Source: Siderastrea siderea
Lineage: Eukaryota; Cnidaria; Anthozoa; Scleractinia; Rhizangiidae
Direction: 5' to 3'
DNA length: 64,000 nucleotides
Assembly: GCA_964030785.1 (NCBI GenBank)
Contig: OZ034971.1
Location: forward strand, 45,306,004-45,370,003
Shown here in pieces: positions 10,845-21,510 of the stretch. The first letter of the stretch is position 1. Each line of letters starts with the position of its first letter. The position numbers and the translations under genes were made by a program. The notes under the pieces were generated by a model. It was not told the origin of the DNA, did no database searches, and worked only from the letters and a program-made list of their open reading frames with translations.

Positions 10845-12082
10845 CCAGGTACTTGTCAGAGGTTGGTGATAGAGTCAACTGATGGTACAACGACGGCAAC
10901 AGATGACAACTGGCGATATACAACCTCTGCTGCGGCTTGAGTGGGGCCGCCAAAATGTTCGACAGACCATCAAGCATCTTCGCAACATTCGCCCTGGTAC
11001 TTTGGGGTGAAATCTCCACACCCAGGTACCGATAGACTTGGCTGATGGAAACTGCTGGAATTAGTTCCCCCACCACCCGAAGGTGGGGAAGTGGGTTGAC
11101 CACCCACTTCTTCGCCCTGCCATCGACGTCAATGCGGAGTGAAGCCGATTTTCCTGTCAGGCCGGTACTGATTTCCAAGCCACACAGCCCCAGCTGGTGG
11201 TTAAGGTCATCAGCCAGCGCCTGCAGTCCAGCCGGCATGACAGCGTACAACGCAATGTCATCCGCAAAGGCACCATGGTTGACTTGCACGCCTCCCACTT
11301 CCGTTCCCAACTCCGGATCAAGCTGAGCTAGCACCACATCAATTACGGCGTTGAACAAGTGGACGCTCATTGGGTCTCCTTGTCAGACCCCCCTTCCCAA
11401 TCTGATGGAGCCACTATGTTCGGGGGCAATCCTCAGAACTGTCCGCACGTCGCTATAAAGCTCGCGCAGATAGCCCAAGAACGGCGGTGGAACTCCCAAA
11501 CGTGCGGCCACCACCAGAATGGATTGGTGGGAAACCGAGTCAAAGGCCTTCTTCACGTCCACAAAGGCGATGTTCAGTGGCCTTAGGTCATCCTGATGTT
11601 GGCGGATGATCCCTTGGATAAACCACACCGAGTCCGCAATGCCATCTCCCTTCCTAAACGCCTTCTGGTGAGAACTGAACAGAAGGTTCACCTCCATTCG
11701 TTGTGCTAGAATCCGGTGGAAGCACCTGACCACGATATCTGATATCGTGATCGGATAGAACTTCTCCGGAGCACCCACTCCCTCCTCCTTGGGGAGCAGA
11801 ACAGTCTCACCCTGCCGTAGGGCACTCGGTAGGTATCCTGCCAACAGCCATAAGTTGAAATGAGCAGCCAACTGATCTGGGGGTAAGGCTTTCACGTTCT
11901 TGAGTTTGCAACCATCTGGCCCTGGTGCGCCGTCCTTCATTGTCGAGAGAGCCTTGAACTTCATCCGAGCTAATCAGATCCAAGAGCTCCCATTTGGTTG
12001 AACCCACGGGATGGAAGGACCTATCATCAGGATGCGACGGGTGTTCGAACAACGCTCTCCAGAATGGCTCCTGGGTATCCAT
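10828..12082 (-). pseudogene. R2 reverse transcriptase domain, copy 2
   Basis: Spread over three frames: fingers and DGAPGPDG (11383-12082, with an indel near 11950), motif A FVDVKKAFDSV, the inherited TGA at about 11383, then motif C AFADDIALYAV (10828-11370). Motif residues are conserved, so most decay is by frame disruption rather than loss of catalytic residues. Confidence 0.82.
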
Positions 12083-12387
12083 AGGAAGCGTGGCTGGTGG
12101 GTCTTGCCTGGCGCCAGAGATGACATTTGGGGCACAACGAGAGCGATCCTTCCGATAGCTTCACTGTACTCGGGCATACTGCGCCCTGCAGCTGACTCTA
12201 GGACGAACCTGGGGCCTGGTCTGAGGGGCCCCGGTAAGCTGCTCTGCCTGTCTCCCCCTTAGAGGTGGCAGCCAGGCCAGGTACTCATCATCCAGTGCCT
12301 TCCTAGCCCGGTCAGATGGCTAACCAGGCTCAATCTCATCAAGGCCTAAGCCTTGCAAGTCGAGTTCGACACCGTCTATTGCATCCC

Positions 12388-12948
12388 TCAGTTTCCTACT
12401 CCATTCACCCACACCGTCCTCGGTCTCCTGGTTCCAAAGAATTCAGTCGTGTGATCTTGTTGCGAGAATGGCAATGACGACGCACCGTTGTGCATTCGAG
12501 ATGTTGCTTCTGTTCCCTCAGCTATGCCGGGAGTGGCCTGCTCTGGGCCACTACCGTTCAGGACCTGGTGCTCGGCCCTTTGAGTACTAAGGATTTGGCG
12601 GTAACGTGTGTTACCCGCCCGCCATTGACTTTTGATGGAATCATAAGTACGGCTCGGGAAAAGCAAATGGAGATGGCTGTTCATCTCCTTCACTCCCTCT
12701 GCCTCAGCACGCAGTTCTTCGCATGTGAGGAGAACCATTTCCTCTCGGTCCCAGCGTGCCTTCGTCTTCTGCTTCGACACATTCTCCAGGTGATACACCT
12801 CGAGATGAGCTTTACAGTGGTGGAAACTAAGCTCCACTGCCTTCCCGAACTCTCTCGAGCAATCGGGGCAGTGGTGGACACCCAGGTTCTCAGCCCCCAC
12901 ATCAGCAGGTCGGCAATTGCCAAAGGGGGCCACGGTGGCAGCCCCCAC
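12388..12948 (-). pseudogene. R2 N-terminal zinc finger and Myb-like region, copy 2
   Basis: An open segment of 186 codons with C2H2 finger HHCPDCSREFGKAVELSFHH and CKAH, a basic linker, and a Myb-like motif ending RTYDSIKSQWRAGNTRYRQI. It extends further than in copy 1, giving the better view of the R2 N-terminus. The open region upstream of the finger is short, so the true start is uncertain. Confidence 0.8.
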
Positions 12949-13684
12949 CAGTCTTCCAGTTTTTCTCGGAGCAATTGCATGAGCCTACAGGGGTTGCTAG
13001 CCCCTGCAGGCCTAGGGTGCCGTTAGCTTCACCAGACGACCGCCCACCCAGCTATATGATAAGTGGAGACGTGAAAAAGTGAGTGAAACTCAGGCACCCA
13101 TGCTGGCGTAAAACCACCAATGCCGGCAGCCGCAGCAGGACAGGTAAACAACTACACCTCCCATTGTGCCATCGGAGATCTTCATCCCCAGGCTTAGAGC
13201 GGTACGTAACCGTGAATAGAAGTGGTGCAACAGAGCCATAGGGGCCTCGGGCCGCGGGCTCGAGCGTACATACCGCTCACTATCCCGCACGCTTTGGGAC
13301 ACCATGCCCAGCGCTCTCCAGGGCACTTTGGGCCACACACACTTTCATGGGCATTGTAGCCCTCAAGCTCCATCTGGGCACTCGGCCCACACTTTCATCA
13401 CCGGCCCAACAAATTGCACATTGAGGTGAGCAAACCGTCCACAGCCGCGGCCGCCGACACCGGCCGACACCAGCGGCACCCCGGCATGGGGCCTGAGCCT
13501 TGACAGAGTGGTAATAAGCAACTGAGTTGCTGGGCTTCGGACAGAAGCTGACTACTGGTGACTCTCGTCGGACAGAGATCGATGATTACCAGAAAGGAAA
13601 GCAGTACACCAATGAAGGAGACCGCTCACCAACCTGAACGACTGCGTCAACTCGAGGAGGCCACACCCTTAAGAGAGTCACACC

Positions 13685-13762
13685 CTTAAGAGAGTCATAG
13701 GTACTCCTGCCGTTTACCCATGCTTGGTTGAATTTCTTCACTTTCACATTCAGAGCACTGGA
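13685..13762 (-). rRNA. 28S rRNA fragment, 5' flank of the R2 site
   Basis: The minus strand reads CAGTGCTCTGAATGT, then GAAGAAATTCAACCAAGC, then GGTAAACGGC and ATGACTCTCTTAAGG, the 28S sequence immediately upstream of the R2 nick. Inside the element the last bases are repeated (GTGACTCTCTTAAGGG twice, 13667-13690), a short target-derived duplication of the kind often made at R2 5' junctions. Upstream of about 13762 the 28S similarity ends. Confidence 0.92.
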
Positions 13763-13766
13763 ATAT

Positions 13767-14125
13767 TCACACCTTTCTCATGGTTGGGCTGCTAAGAGGC
13801 TGAGATTCACTGGTGGATTTACTCACTGTTGCAGTTGAGTGAACCGGGAAAATGATAAGCCCTAACTCGTCCTTCTTCAATTTTGGTACTGGAGTTTTAT
13901 CCAGTCCATGTAGCCTGGGGAACCAGTGGATATAATCCCCTTTTTCAAATGTTTCCGAAGACACCACAGAGTGCTTGGTGTCCTGCCAGTGAGCTCGTTT
14001 GGTCTTCACAAAGTCCAGGCATTCCTTGTGTCGTTTAATCGCCTCGGGCCGTGGATCTGCAAAGAAAGGTATTGTTTGGACATAAATGCGATTTGTTGGA
14101 TCGCCTATGTTGCCGCAGTTTGCAA
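13767..14125 (-). CDS. Unrecognised coding-like segment
   Basis: An open minus-strand frame extends beyond the first methionine at 14009, through RPEAIKRHKECLDFV and KTKRAHWQDTKHSVVSSETF to a C-terminus at 13767 next to the 28S fragment. Composition (Lys, His, Trp, Asp, few low-complexity runs) looks like real protein. An acceptor-like cctttctttgcag lies inside it at about 14055, so it may be a 3' exon. I do not recognise the family. Confidence 0.35.
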
Positions 14126-14239
14126 CACAGCTATCTGCTCGCTATCTCCTTCTGTCAAAGCCGGAATGGCTTCCCCCACTGAAGTCACAGATCAAACTGG
14201 GACTCATTCTCCTTAAACTGGGCAGTGAACCAAAGTGGC

Positions 14240-15540
14240 GGCAATTTTACATACATGTGAATTTCACTCTCCACCCTCTGCTATGTCTTGCAAGTCATTA
14301 CAAAACAGCGCAAAGAGGAGTGGGCCAAGTACACATCCTTGAGGCATGCCAAATTTAACAGGTGATGTGGATGACATGTAACCATTCACAACAGTAACTT
14401 GCAGTACGGTTCGTAAGATAATTCCTTATCCAATACCAAAGATAACCAGCAATGCCCAGACCCTGAAGCTCAGCAGGACGAAAGTCAATGAATACGACTC
14501 CGACCACTTGCTTGCGATCAAACGCTCGTCGCCAGTCTTCAGTCATTTTGACCAGTAATAGCTCAGTGGAATATCCCCTCTTATATGCTCACTGGTGACT
14601 ACTTGCAAGATCGTGATCAATCATATGGGTTTTAACAGTAGACGCCACAAAGGTTTCCATGATTTTCTCAGGAACGCAAAGCAAGGAGATAGGTCGGTAA
14701 TTTTGTTTGTCAGTTTCGTCATCTTTTTTAAATAGAGGTGAAACGTTAGTGGATTTCCACAGATTGGGGACAAGATTACTTGACGCACTTGATAAATAAA
14801 GCAACATCACGAATGGAATTAATGCTGGAGCAGCAGATTCAAGTAGTCTTGGGTGAACTTTGTCCGGCCCACAGGACATGTCAGGCTTTAGATTCTTTAG
14901 GCATTTTCCGACGGTCTCATACGTTATATCGATAGTCGTCACTGTGTGTGTAACACTGGTAACATGACTAACGCGATCCTCCTGGTAGAAGGCTGGAAGT
15001 TCAGCGGCCAGCTTTTCACCAACGGTGGAAAAATGATTGTTGAGTATCTCTGCCATACCCTGATCGGAGGTTTCGATCTTCCCATCAGCTCCCCTTATGC
15101 CCAGTATAGGTTGCGTAGATCGACTGCAACTAGCACATTTCACTTATCTCCAGTGTGACTTGTAATCCGTCACTTCCTTAAACAAATCCGTATAATATTT
15201 ACTTTTAGCTCGTCTGACCTCTGTTTCTTAGCTCCCGGTATCTTGACCACAGCTCTGGACTGGCAGACATTTTGGCTTTCGAGAGAGTTTTGTATCGTAA
15301 GTTCATCAAGTGTCTAATCTGCAGCGTTATCCAGGGTAATGAATTCCGTCTGATTTTAACCTTTCTATAGGGGGCATGTCTCTGACAAACACTATTGAAC
15401 AGGTGACACCACGCCCAGTAACAATCACCTGGTTGTCAAAAACGGAGCACACTGACCAAGGCGCATCCTCGATATGCTTTATAAACTCCTTGGAGTCGAA
15501 CCTCTTCTGGCACTAATATAAACATCAACATGATCAACAA
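14240..15540 (-). pseudogene. Jockey/CR1-type LINE fragment (RT fingers and palm)
   Basis: The best part, 14589-15143, has the pre-RT linker (GIRGADGKIETSDQGMAEIL) and RT motifs CGPDKVHPRLL and NYRPISLLCVPEKIMETFV. The frame then shifts and continues with VVFIDFR, a deletion, and YWIRNYLTNRT. A third frame near 14300-14390 reads FGMPQGCVLGPLLFALF. It ends before a YADD motif. Linker-like coding extends upstream to about 15310. No endonuclease domain is visible. Order and motifs fit the Jockey superfamily. It is a dead fragment. Confidence 0.8.
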
Positions 15541-15589
15541 TGCTCAACAATTCTCTCTAGATTTGTTCAGCCAACGTGTGTTTAATCCT

Positions 15590-16108
15590 TTAAGTCCCAG
15601 GAGTGATCAGCATCAAATTTCTTCTCATGATATACGTGTATTATAGCACATGCTGGTCATAAGAATTTAGCAAATGATCACCAAAGATGAATTGTGTTGA
15701 TGTTTGAAAAAGTTCTCCCGAGTAGTAATCAATAGAATCTACGGAGATTAGTAAGGACACTTTGTAAAATATTGTTGGGGCTTAAAGGGTGGCAAGAACG
15801 TCATGCTAGCCCACATATAAGGCACTAATAACATAACAATCCTATATGAATATATGCACCAACTGATTAACGCACCTACCTCCACTAACACACACTTTCC
15901 TTCACTTGTACTCACTTTCCTTCATTTCAACTCACTTCCCTTCACTTGTACTCACTTACCTTCACGTTAGTGCCTAATATGTGGGCTAGCATGACGTTCT
16001 TGGCCTATATGTGGGCTACCATGACGTTCTGGCCTAAAGGGTTAACTAACCATCGATGTTTTTACAAGAAAGTAATTAATGCTGATCACTCTTAGGGCTT
16101 GAAAGATT
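15590..16108. mobile_element. Nested inverted-repeat elements (MITE within MITE)
   Basis: The outer ends are inverted: CTTTAAGTCCCAGGAGTGAT near 15592 against the complement of ATCACTCTTAGGGCTTGAAAG near 16085-16105. Inside lies a second inverted pair, AACGTCATGCTAGCCCACAT near 15797 against ATGTGGGCTAGCATGACGTT near 15978. Between the inner arms is a short tandem repeat of CTCACTTtCCTTCA-type units. The outer left end also occurs at about 19737, so it is a dispersed family. Confidence 0.6.
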
Positions 16109-16299
16109 AAGGAAATTAATAGTTCAAACTCAACATCGAAACCTTAAGTAGATATAAATGACTCTAAATGGGCAACACCTGAACAGTTTTAGAATCTGAC
16201 CAGATGTAAATGTTAAATGTTTACACCAAATTCTATTTTTAACTTATTAAAATGAATTTGCTCGAATTGGCGCTTGTTGTCTTCCGTAATGCAAATGCT

Positions 16300-16432
16300 A
16301 TACATACATACACACGCACACATACATAAAATATCAAATACATCATAAGAATTATATCTGAAAAAATTTACAAAGTTTACATCCTATTTGTATAATATGT
16401 AGATATATATATAGATAGATATATATGTATAT
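16300..16432. repeat. Simple repeat (CA/TA-rich), probable LINE 3' tail
   Basis: Runs of (catacata/cacacg) and (gata/tata) directly follow the minus-strand LINE 3' coding end at 16433, as expected for a LINE tail or later microsatellite growth. Confidence 0.6.
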
Positions 16433-16700
16433 TTAGGTCTGCATGTCAATGTTAGTTAAAATTCTCTTATAGTCAGCAAAATTGCTAGTCTTTACAAAGT
16501 CCTGCAGTAAGTTCCATTGTTTAGCAGCATGGGAAGAAAAAGAATGAAGGCCGTAAGTATTAGTTCGATGTACATGGAGTGTCAGAATATAATTACCGCA
16601 TAAATTATAGGAAGTATCCCAAAGAGTGAAAGTGAACATATTCCTCATATAAATGGGATATCTGGTAAAAAACAAACTTTTGTACAGTAGTACCCTTGCA
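16433..16700 (-). pseudogene. LINE ORF2 C-terminal fragment
   Basis: The terminal codons resemble the end of CR1/Jockey-type polyproteins: LHVHRTNTYGLHSFSSHAAK, then QWNLLQDFVKTSNFADYKRI (the usual 'KQWN.LP' motif near the C-terminus). The frame upstream of about 16700 runs into TTCTAGAA satellite and is not homologous, so the fragment is truncated on that side. Confidence 0.6.
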
Positions 16701-16714
16701 AAACAAATCTGTAA

Positions 16715-17115
16715 TATTCTAGAAATATCTAGAATTTTTGTAGAATTTTTACAGAATTCATTTCTAGAAATTTCTTGAATTTTCCAGTTTTCCATTCTAG
16801 AAGATTCTAGAAAATTCTAGAATGTTAGTAAAACATGCTAATTAGGGCAGAAATTTCTAGATTTGTTCCAGAAATGTTGAATTATCAATAATTCCAGTTT
16901 TTACCACCTTTTTCCAGCTTTCTACGAAATGCTGTATTCTAGGTTCTTCTAGAATTTTCCAGTGAGCTCTTTGTCTCAGTCAAGAACTCCAGTAAGCTCT
17001 TTCAGCATCATTCCTGGTTTTTCCAGAATTTTCCAGTTTTTCGTGTGTAATAATTTATTCCATTTAAGCCTCTCCTACCTTTATTCCAGGTTGTTCCAGA
17101 ATTTTCCAGCTTGTC
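16715..17115. repeat. TTCTAGAA / TTTTCCAG-rich degenerate satellite
   Basis: Many copies of ttctagaa, attctag and ttccagaattttccag at irregular 15-45-bp spacing. The core is palindromic. Open frames here are composition artefacts. Confidence 0.75.
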
Positions 17116-17597
17116 TTGAGAGTTCATCTTTTTGTATTTTTCAACCCCCGTAATAGTTACTGGTGTGTTCTTTCCAGCTCAAATAGCAAACTTTCGTGGG
17201 CTCCCAATATTTGTACATATGAAATTTTTCATGAATACACATCTTCACTCTAACTATTAAATTATAATCACTCTTACATTATATAAACAGAAAGGTCAAA
17301 GCACAGAATGATACCATTTCATCAGCACCAATGGATTTATTTTAAAATTAATGAGCAATCTACAAAATGAAATACAACAATTTATGACTAGCACTAATTC
17401 CAATCATTTATTTAATTATAATACGTGCAGTTTAACATTAACCATACTTAATTATCTTAGTTTGATGAGCATTATTTGAGGGGCATTAAAATGCCTTTAT
17501 CCACAAAAAGAATGATTTTTTTTCTTGTTGCCTACTTATTAGTACGGAATACATGGAAAGCCATTAACCTTGCTTATCACTGGTCATGCATTAAGAA

Positions 17598-17762
17598 TAA
17601 GGAAGACAACAGTCCAACATTTTTTTCACTTTTGTGTGCTGCTGTTCACTTTTGACTTGGTCTTGCAGTTTTCTTTATTTGCTCTTGATTTCTTTAGTAG
17701 AACACCAAGGTCCTTCCTGACAGAGGATTTTGTTGAAGTGGGAAACTTCTTTTTAACAATAC
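17598..17762 (-). CDS. Candidate terminal exon, unrecognised
   Basis: A strong acceptor (tttgctgtttctcatttgtag at 17763-17783) precedes a basic reading frame: IVKKKFPTSTKSSVRKDLGV then LLKKSRANKENCKTKSKVNS, ending at a stop near 17630. It could be an alternative last exon of the BEN-like gene upstream, but the BEN last exon at 18169 already has its own stop and no obvious donor. The opposite strand has a longer open frame (17570-18022) without support. Confidence 0.3.
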
Positions 17763-18168
17763 CTACAAATGAGAAACAGCAAACAAAGAGCAATGTTAAT
17801 GTTTGTAGAGATGGTAGTTGGTACATGACTGCCAGTATCAAAGGCATTATAGTAGTATTGGAACATCAGACCTTAGGGCTTTATCTAACGCCAAAAAGCA
17901 GTTGGAAAAAGGTTCTTTTTCATGAAATTCAAGGTGTAACTGTTGTACTGGTCGATAACTCTCTTTCAAAAGTTACTAAAATGAAGAACTTCAGAGGACT
18001 CATAAAAAACAAGTTAGGGTAAAATTGCAAATCACAGTGTGTTTACTGTACAACTTCATTGTAAGGGGCCAACACTCCCACCATGCCGATCGGACTGAGC
18101 ATTAGATAATTTAGGTACAGGTCACTTTTTCTCAGAATATATGCCCTGTATATTTAGATAATCAGAAT

Positions 18169-18438
18169 TCATTGATAATATGATTGTTGTTCAGCAATAT
18201 GTATAACATCCTCTTCAGTAATAAGAAGGTTTGATTTAAAGAGGTTTAATAATTCTAACTTACTCTCTAAAAGGTCCCTCCTTCTTGGGCTTAGTGCAGG
18301 TCTTGCTTGATAATCTTTAGTACACCGAAAGCCAGTGACTAATGAACTGCACAGTTCTTCAACTGTAAACAGTTGCTGAGCAAACTTTTCTACCGCTGAT
18401 TTGGCATCAGATTGGTCATCCACTGTGCTGATCAAGGC
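18169..18438 (-). CDS. BEN-like domain gene, last exon
   Basis: An acceptor (ttattactag) at 18439 leads in phase 0 into FAQQLFTVEELCSSLVTGFR, then ARPALSPRRRDLLESKLELL, ending at a stop at 18169. The 'LFT.EEL..SSVTG ... RPALs..R' pattern is the C-terminal part of BEN-type DNA-binding domains, found in chromatin and transcription regulators. The exon joins in frame to 19167-19247 (donor aag|gtagag, phase 0). The domain may end a few residues short of the usual BEN length, with tail EEDVIHIAEQQSYYQ. Confidence 0.6.
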   Translation of the reverse strand, partial: ALISTVDDQSDAKSAVEKFAQQLFTVEELCSSLVTGFRCTKDYQARPALSPRRRDLLESKLELLNLFKSNLLITEEDVIHIAEQQSYYQ

Positions 18439-18877
18439 CTAGTAATAAACAAAATGCATCTCAATCACTAAAACGAAGACAGGTGATGTGTATGAAGCAT
18501 TAACTCATAGATTTAGTGACTTGCCTGAAATTATTAAAACAAAATAATTATTGTAGTTAACACACAGTGGACACCATGTTTATTTAAGCACTAACATGAC
18601 TACACACATTTCTTACAGGGTCCATTGGCCTTTAATCTGGAATGTGAATAAATGGAATGATTACAACAAATTCCATCCCTTGAACTGGGAATTTAAGGGA
18701 AAAAAAACAAAACACATCCACCTTATTTGGTGTTTTGGTAGATCCTACGCGTGGATATTTTACGAGTTGCATAGTATTTGCAAGCAGTGAGTAAAATGTC
18801 TGTGCATATTATTGACCGAAATACCAAATAAGAGATTTTATTTTATCATTCCACGGCATTTTGTTTTTCCTTCATCC

Positions 18878-18931
18878 TCCTTCAGCAAAAAAACAAAAAA
18901 CAAAAACAAAAACAAAAACAAAAAAAAACGG
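18878..18931. repeat. (CAAAAA)n low-complexity run
   Basis: Repeated caaaaa/caaaaaa units. Confidence 0.9.
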
Positions 18932-19166
18932 TTAAACCATGATTTTACAGTGTAATGCACCGTCATATTTTGCGTGTTCTCTAGCCCTTACATGGAAAAA
19001 TGATGCAACAGTGGAATAATAAAGTGTACTTATGTCTTGAATTTTGTATGTTGCCAAGTTAGACTAAATAGGTCTTTAGTTAGAAATTGATTTCTTAATG
19101 TTTCGTTTTAATAGAATGACCAATTGAACACGCTCTTAATTTTGAAGTCAAAGAATGGTTCTCTAC

Positions 19167-19247
19167 CTTACTATGGCCATTGAATTTTTCTTCAGTTTGC
19201 TCCTCTCTCTTGACAACAATTTCATTTTCAGATGCAACCTTTCCCTG
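19167..19247 (-). CDS. BEN-like gene, internal exon (27 codons)
   Basis: Peptide GKVASENEIVVKREEQTEEK, a charged linker. The acceptor is ttttcagcag, a NAGNAG site, so the exon may start with or without one CAG (Gln) codon. The donor is aag|gtagag. Phase 0 at both ends, and 81 nt long. It links the coiled-coil exon at 21033 to the BEN exon at 18438. Confidence 0.6.
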
Positions 19248-19847
19248 CTGAAAAGTAAATAACATTTAGTTTATGGTACATGTACATTGCATTTATGACA
19301 GTGACTGGAAACTCTTACGATAACCTAGACAGGCATGGCCAATGGCTGTGGACAGCCAATCAACTTTAATTTTTTCCGATAATCAGCAGAATATCCTCAT
19401 ACAGTGTACATGTGGTACAAATTCTACTATGTAGCTGATACACTTGTCTAATATAAAATTTATTATAAACTGACACCGACATAGTACCACATAGTACCAC
19501 AGCTTTACCCATGTGACTGACAGTTTGCAAGGGGTGTGGCCTCTAGTCATATGCTGTCAGAACTGATTGGGACAGAACAACAAAAATTCCAATGGGCCAC
19601 TTCCAAGAATTAAGCCTCTGTTTAAAGAGAGGCCAAGAGCAACAACCTTTCACACAGTTTCCACTCACCTGTAAATAAAAATAATTTTCCTGTCAATGGT
19701 TTTACGTGGGGCCTTGCTTTCAAATAGAGGCTTAATCCTTTCAGCCCCAACAGTGACCAGCATCAAATTTCTCCTTATCAAGTTAGTGCATTATAACACA
19801 TACAGGTCATGAGCATTAAGGAAATGATTACCCAAGATAATTGAGCT

Positions 19848-20643
19848 AATATCATGGGTGACAAATTACTCCTTAATTTTTGGCGCAAAATTTTAGCGTT
19901 AATTTATAATTTCACATGTGAAATTACAAAATTGCCATGGCAACGGGCCTACAGCCCAGTGCCAAGACATTATGGATGAAGATGTTTTGTGCAGAATTAG
20001 AACTACAGAAATTCTGGAAATATTCGTTGAGGACACAATCCGTAATCTGTAAATTTTGACTTTTAATTGACTGAGCTTCTCAGAAACCAACTGCGAGGCA
20101 AAAAGAAGAGATTATTTGTGATAGTGTTACAGCGAAAATTTTGAACGGCAAGCTGGCAGTTGCTGATCGAGTGATTGACCGCGACCTCAGAGAAGTAATT
20201 CAGTAATTCAGTGGATTTGGGCACTTCTTCAAACAGAATAGAGGTCAGTTTTATACAAATTTGCTTCCAAAGTTTACTTTCGTTAAAACAAGTTTGCTGT
20301 GCGTATTTTGAACTGCATTTGTGAAGCCTTGCTCGATTGAGCAAGGTGGTGCTCAATTCAATGAATTTGCCGGATAAAACAAGGGTAACCTTTGCCGGGC
20401 GATTTGTTTTGGTACTTTTCAAGTAAAAATGCAGAGTCTGGTGTATTTTACTGTCGATTACAAATATTTGAAATCGTCGAAGTGCGGTATAAACTTCCCA
20501 CAATATTTTTTTCATCATTTCTCTCAGAAAATTGCGAGCTTGGCCAAACTGTATGCTTTAAACTTTTCAATGCTTGGAGTTCTCGATGCGATAAACAAGT
20601 CAAAACCGCACGATTGTGAGCGTAATTTGTGACCCATGATATT
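19848..20643. mobile_element. TIR element, about 0.8 kb, non-autonomous
   Basis: The ends are inverted copies: ATATCATGGGTGACAAATTAC at 19850 and GTAATTTGTGACCCATGATAT at 20622-20642. It lies within a dispersed repeat (19737-19850, related to 15590). Interior frames are short and show no transposase motif. Confidence 0.6.
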
Positions 20644-20648
20644 AATAG

Positions 20649-20807
20649 GTAATCAAATGGTATACTCGTGAAATAAGGAAATAATTTCACTTGCGTTTTG
20701 TCAATATTCCAATAATTTCCCTCGCCTAAAGGCTCGGGAAATTATTAGAATTTTGACAAAACGTGCGTGAAATTATTTCCTAATTTCACTCGTCACCATT
20801 TGATTAC
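20649..20807. mobile_element. Palindromic MITE, 159 bp
   Basis: GTAATCAAATGGTATACTCG at the left and its near-perfect complement CACCATTTGATTAC at the right; arms of about 75 bp (TTCAC, AATAATTTCC, GACAAAACG blocks) around a short CTAAAGG loop. Strong hairpin potential. Confidence 0.75.
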
Positions 20808-21032
20808 ACATACAAATCCTCCCAGCCAATGCCATATGAAATATGTGGAGAGCAGTGAAGAAAATATGCACGCAGATATTGAATAAGTTAAGGGTTAAGG
20901 CAAATTGGAAATCAATCAATGCAAGCATCATTGATTGACAATGATCCTTCCCGGCCTCTCCACTGATTAACTTAACTTTTATTAACAGTAAAAAAAGGTA
21001 TGTATGACCTCAACCATTAGAAAAGCACTTAC

Positions 21033-21510
21033 CTTCCTTTGCTTTCTCTTCAACTTCTCAACTTCCGCTTCTAAAATGCTCACTCGACTGCTGAGTGATT
21101 GTAAAAGAGGCTGACAATTTAAACGAGGGTTGCTGACAGCTGGGAGTGATGACATTCCTTGCCAGCTGTCATTTCTTGGGATGTGACCATGCACTGATTG
21201 CAACTGATGCAAATTTGTACTATTAAATGAACACTCCATTGACATGTCCAAATCTGACACGTCATAGTCAGCACAATGACTTAAACTTTGGGAAATTGAA
21301 AACTCCTGCTGTGGTTTCCGCTGTGGAGTATCAGGTGATGACAATACATGTACTTGGTTAGAGTTCAGGAATTGGGTAGGACTGGACATTGAAGAATGGC
21401 TTGACAGTGAAGGACTGCTTGATACTGGAGATTTTGAAGGCCCTCCAACTGATGAGTGTGAATGAGTTGAAGCCATCATTGGTGATGAGAAGCCTGGACC
21501 TTGGTGGCAT
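21033..21510 (-). CDS. BEN-like gene, Ser-rich and coiled-coil exon
   Basis: The acceptor tgtgcccag at 21511-21519 is followed by a Ser/Pro-rich stretch, SSPSLSSHSSMSSPTQFLNS, then an acidic patch (DYDVSDLDMS), and ends in a coiled coil (LSSRVSILEAEVEKLKRKQRK) at the donor gtaagtgc. It receives phase 2 from 25207-25343 (gg|a) and leaves in phase 0. This Ser-rich plus coiled-coil plus BEN order is common in BEN-domain regulators. The exon directly abuts the end of a BEL/Pao integrase fragment, so the first acceptor bases are shared with transposon-like sequence; see findings. Confidence 0.6.

Larger units (their letters stand above)
1..13550. repeat. Large tandem duplication (copy 1: 1-~5985; copy 2: 7170-~13550)
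   Basis: Base 1 onward reads the same as base 7170 onward with few substitutions, and the two copies carry the same modules in the same order: gag-like exon, SANT-like exon, 28S fragment, R2. The offset is 7169 bp at the left end and grows to about 7570 bp at the right, mainly because copy 2 has an extra 477-bp internal duplication. Homology stops near 5985 in copy 1, in the R2 5' region, whereas copy 2 continues to the 28S flank at 13685. Base 1 is already inside the repeat, so the array may extend left of the window. A collapsed or misjoined assembly is the main alternative, but the copies differ at many scattered sites, which favours a real duplication. Confidence 0.95.
9697..13684 (-). 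mobile_element. R2 non-LTR retrotransposon, copy 2 (full length, frames broken)
   Basis: About 3.99 kb, within the usual R2 length, and bounded on both sides by 28S sequence, so both ends are visible. From the 5' end at 13684 it has a leader of about 700 bp, the finger and Myb-like region (12388-12948), RT (10828-12082) and the knuckle and endonuclease (9886-10844). It shares with copy 1 the TGA before RT motif B and the indel after the RT, and has additional indels of its own (near 11950 and 10350). It is therefore dead as a protein source, although structurally complete. Confidence 0.93.

Noticed and set aside
17570..18022. 150-codon plus-strand frame
   Set aside because: Hydrophobic and low-complexity; the opposite strand has a splice-supported exon and a better composition.
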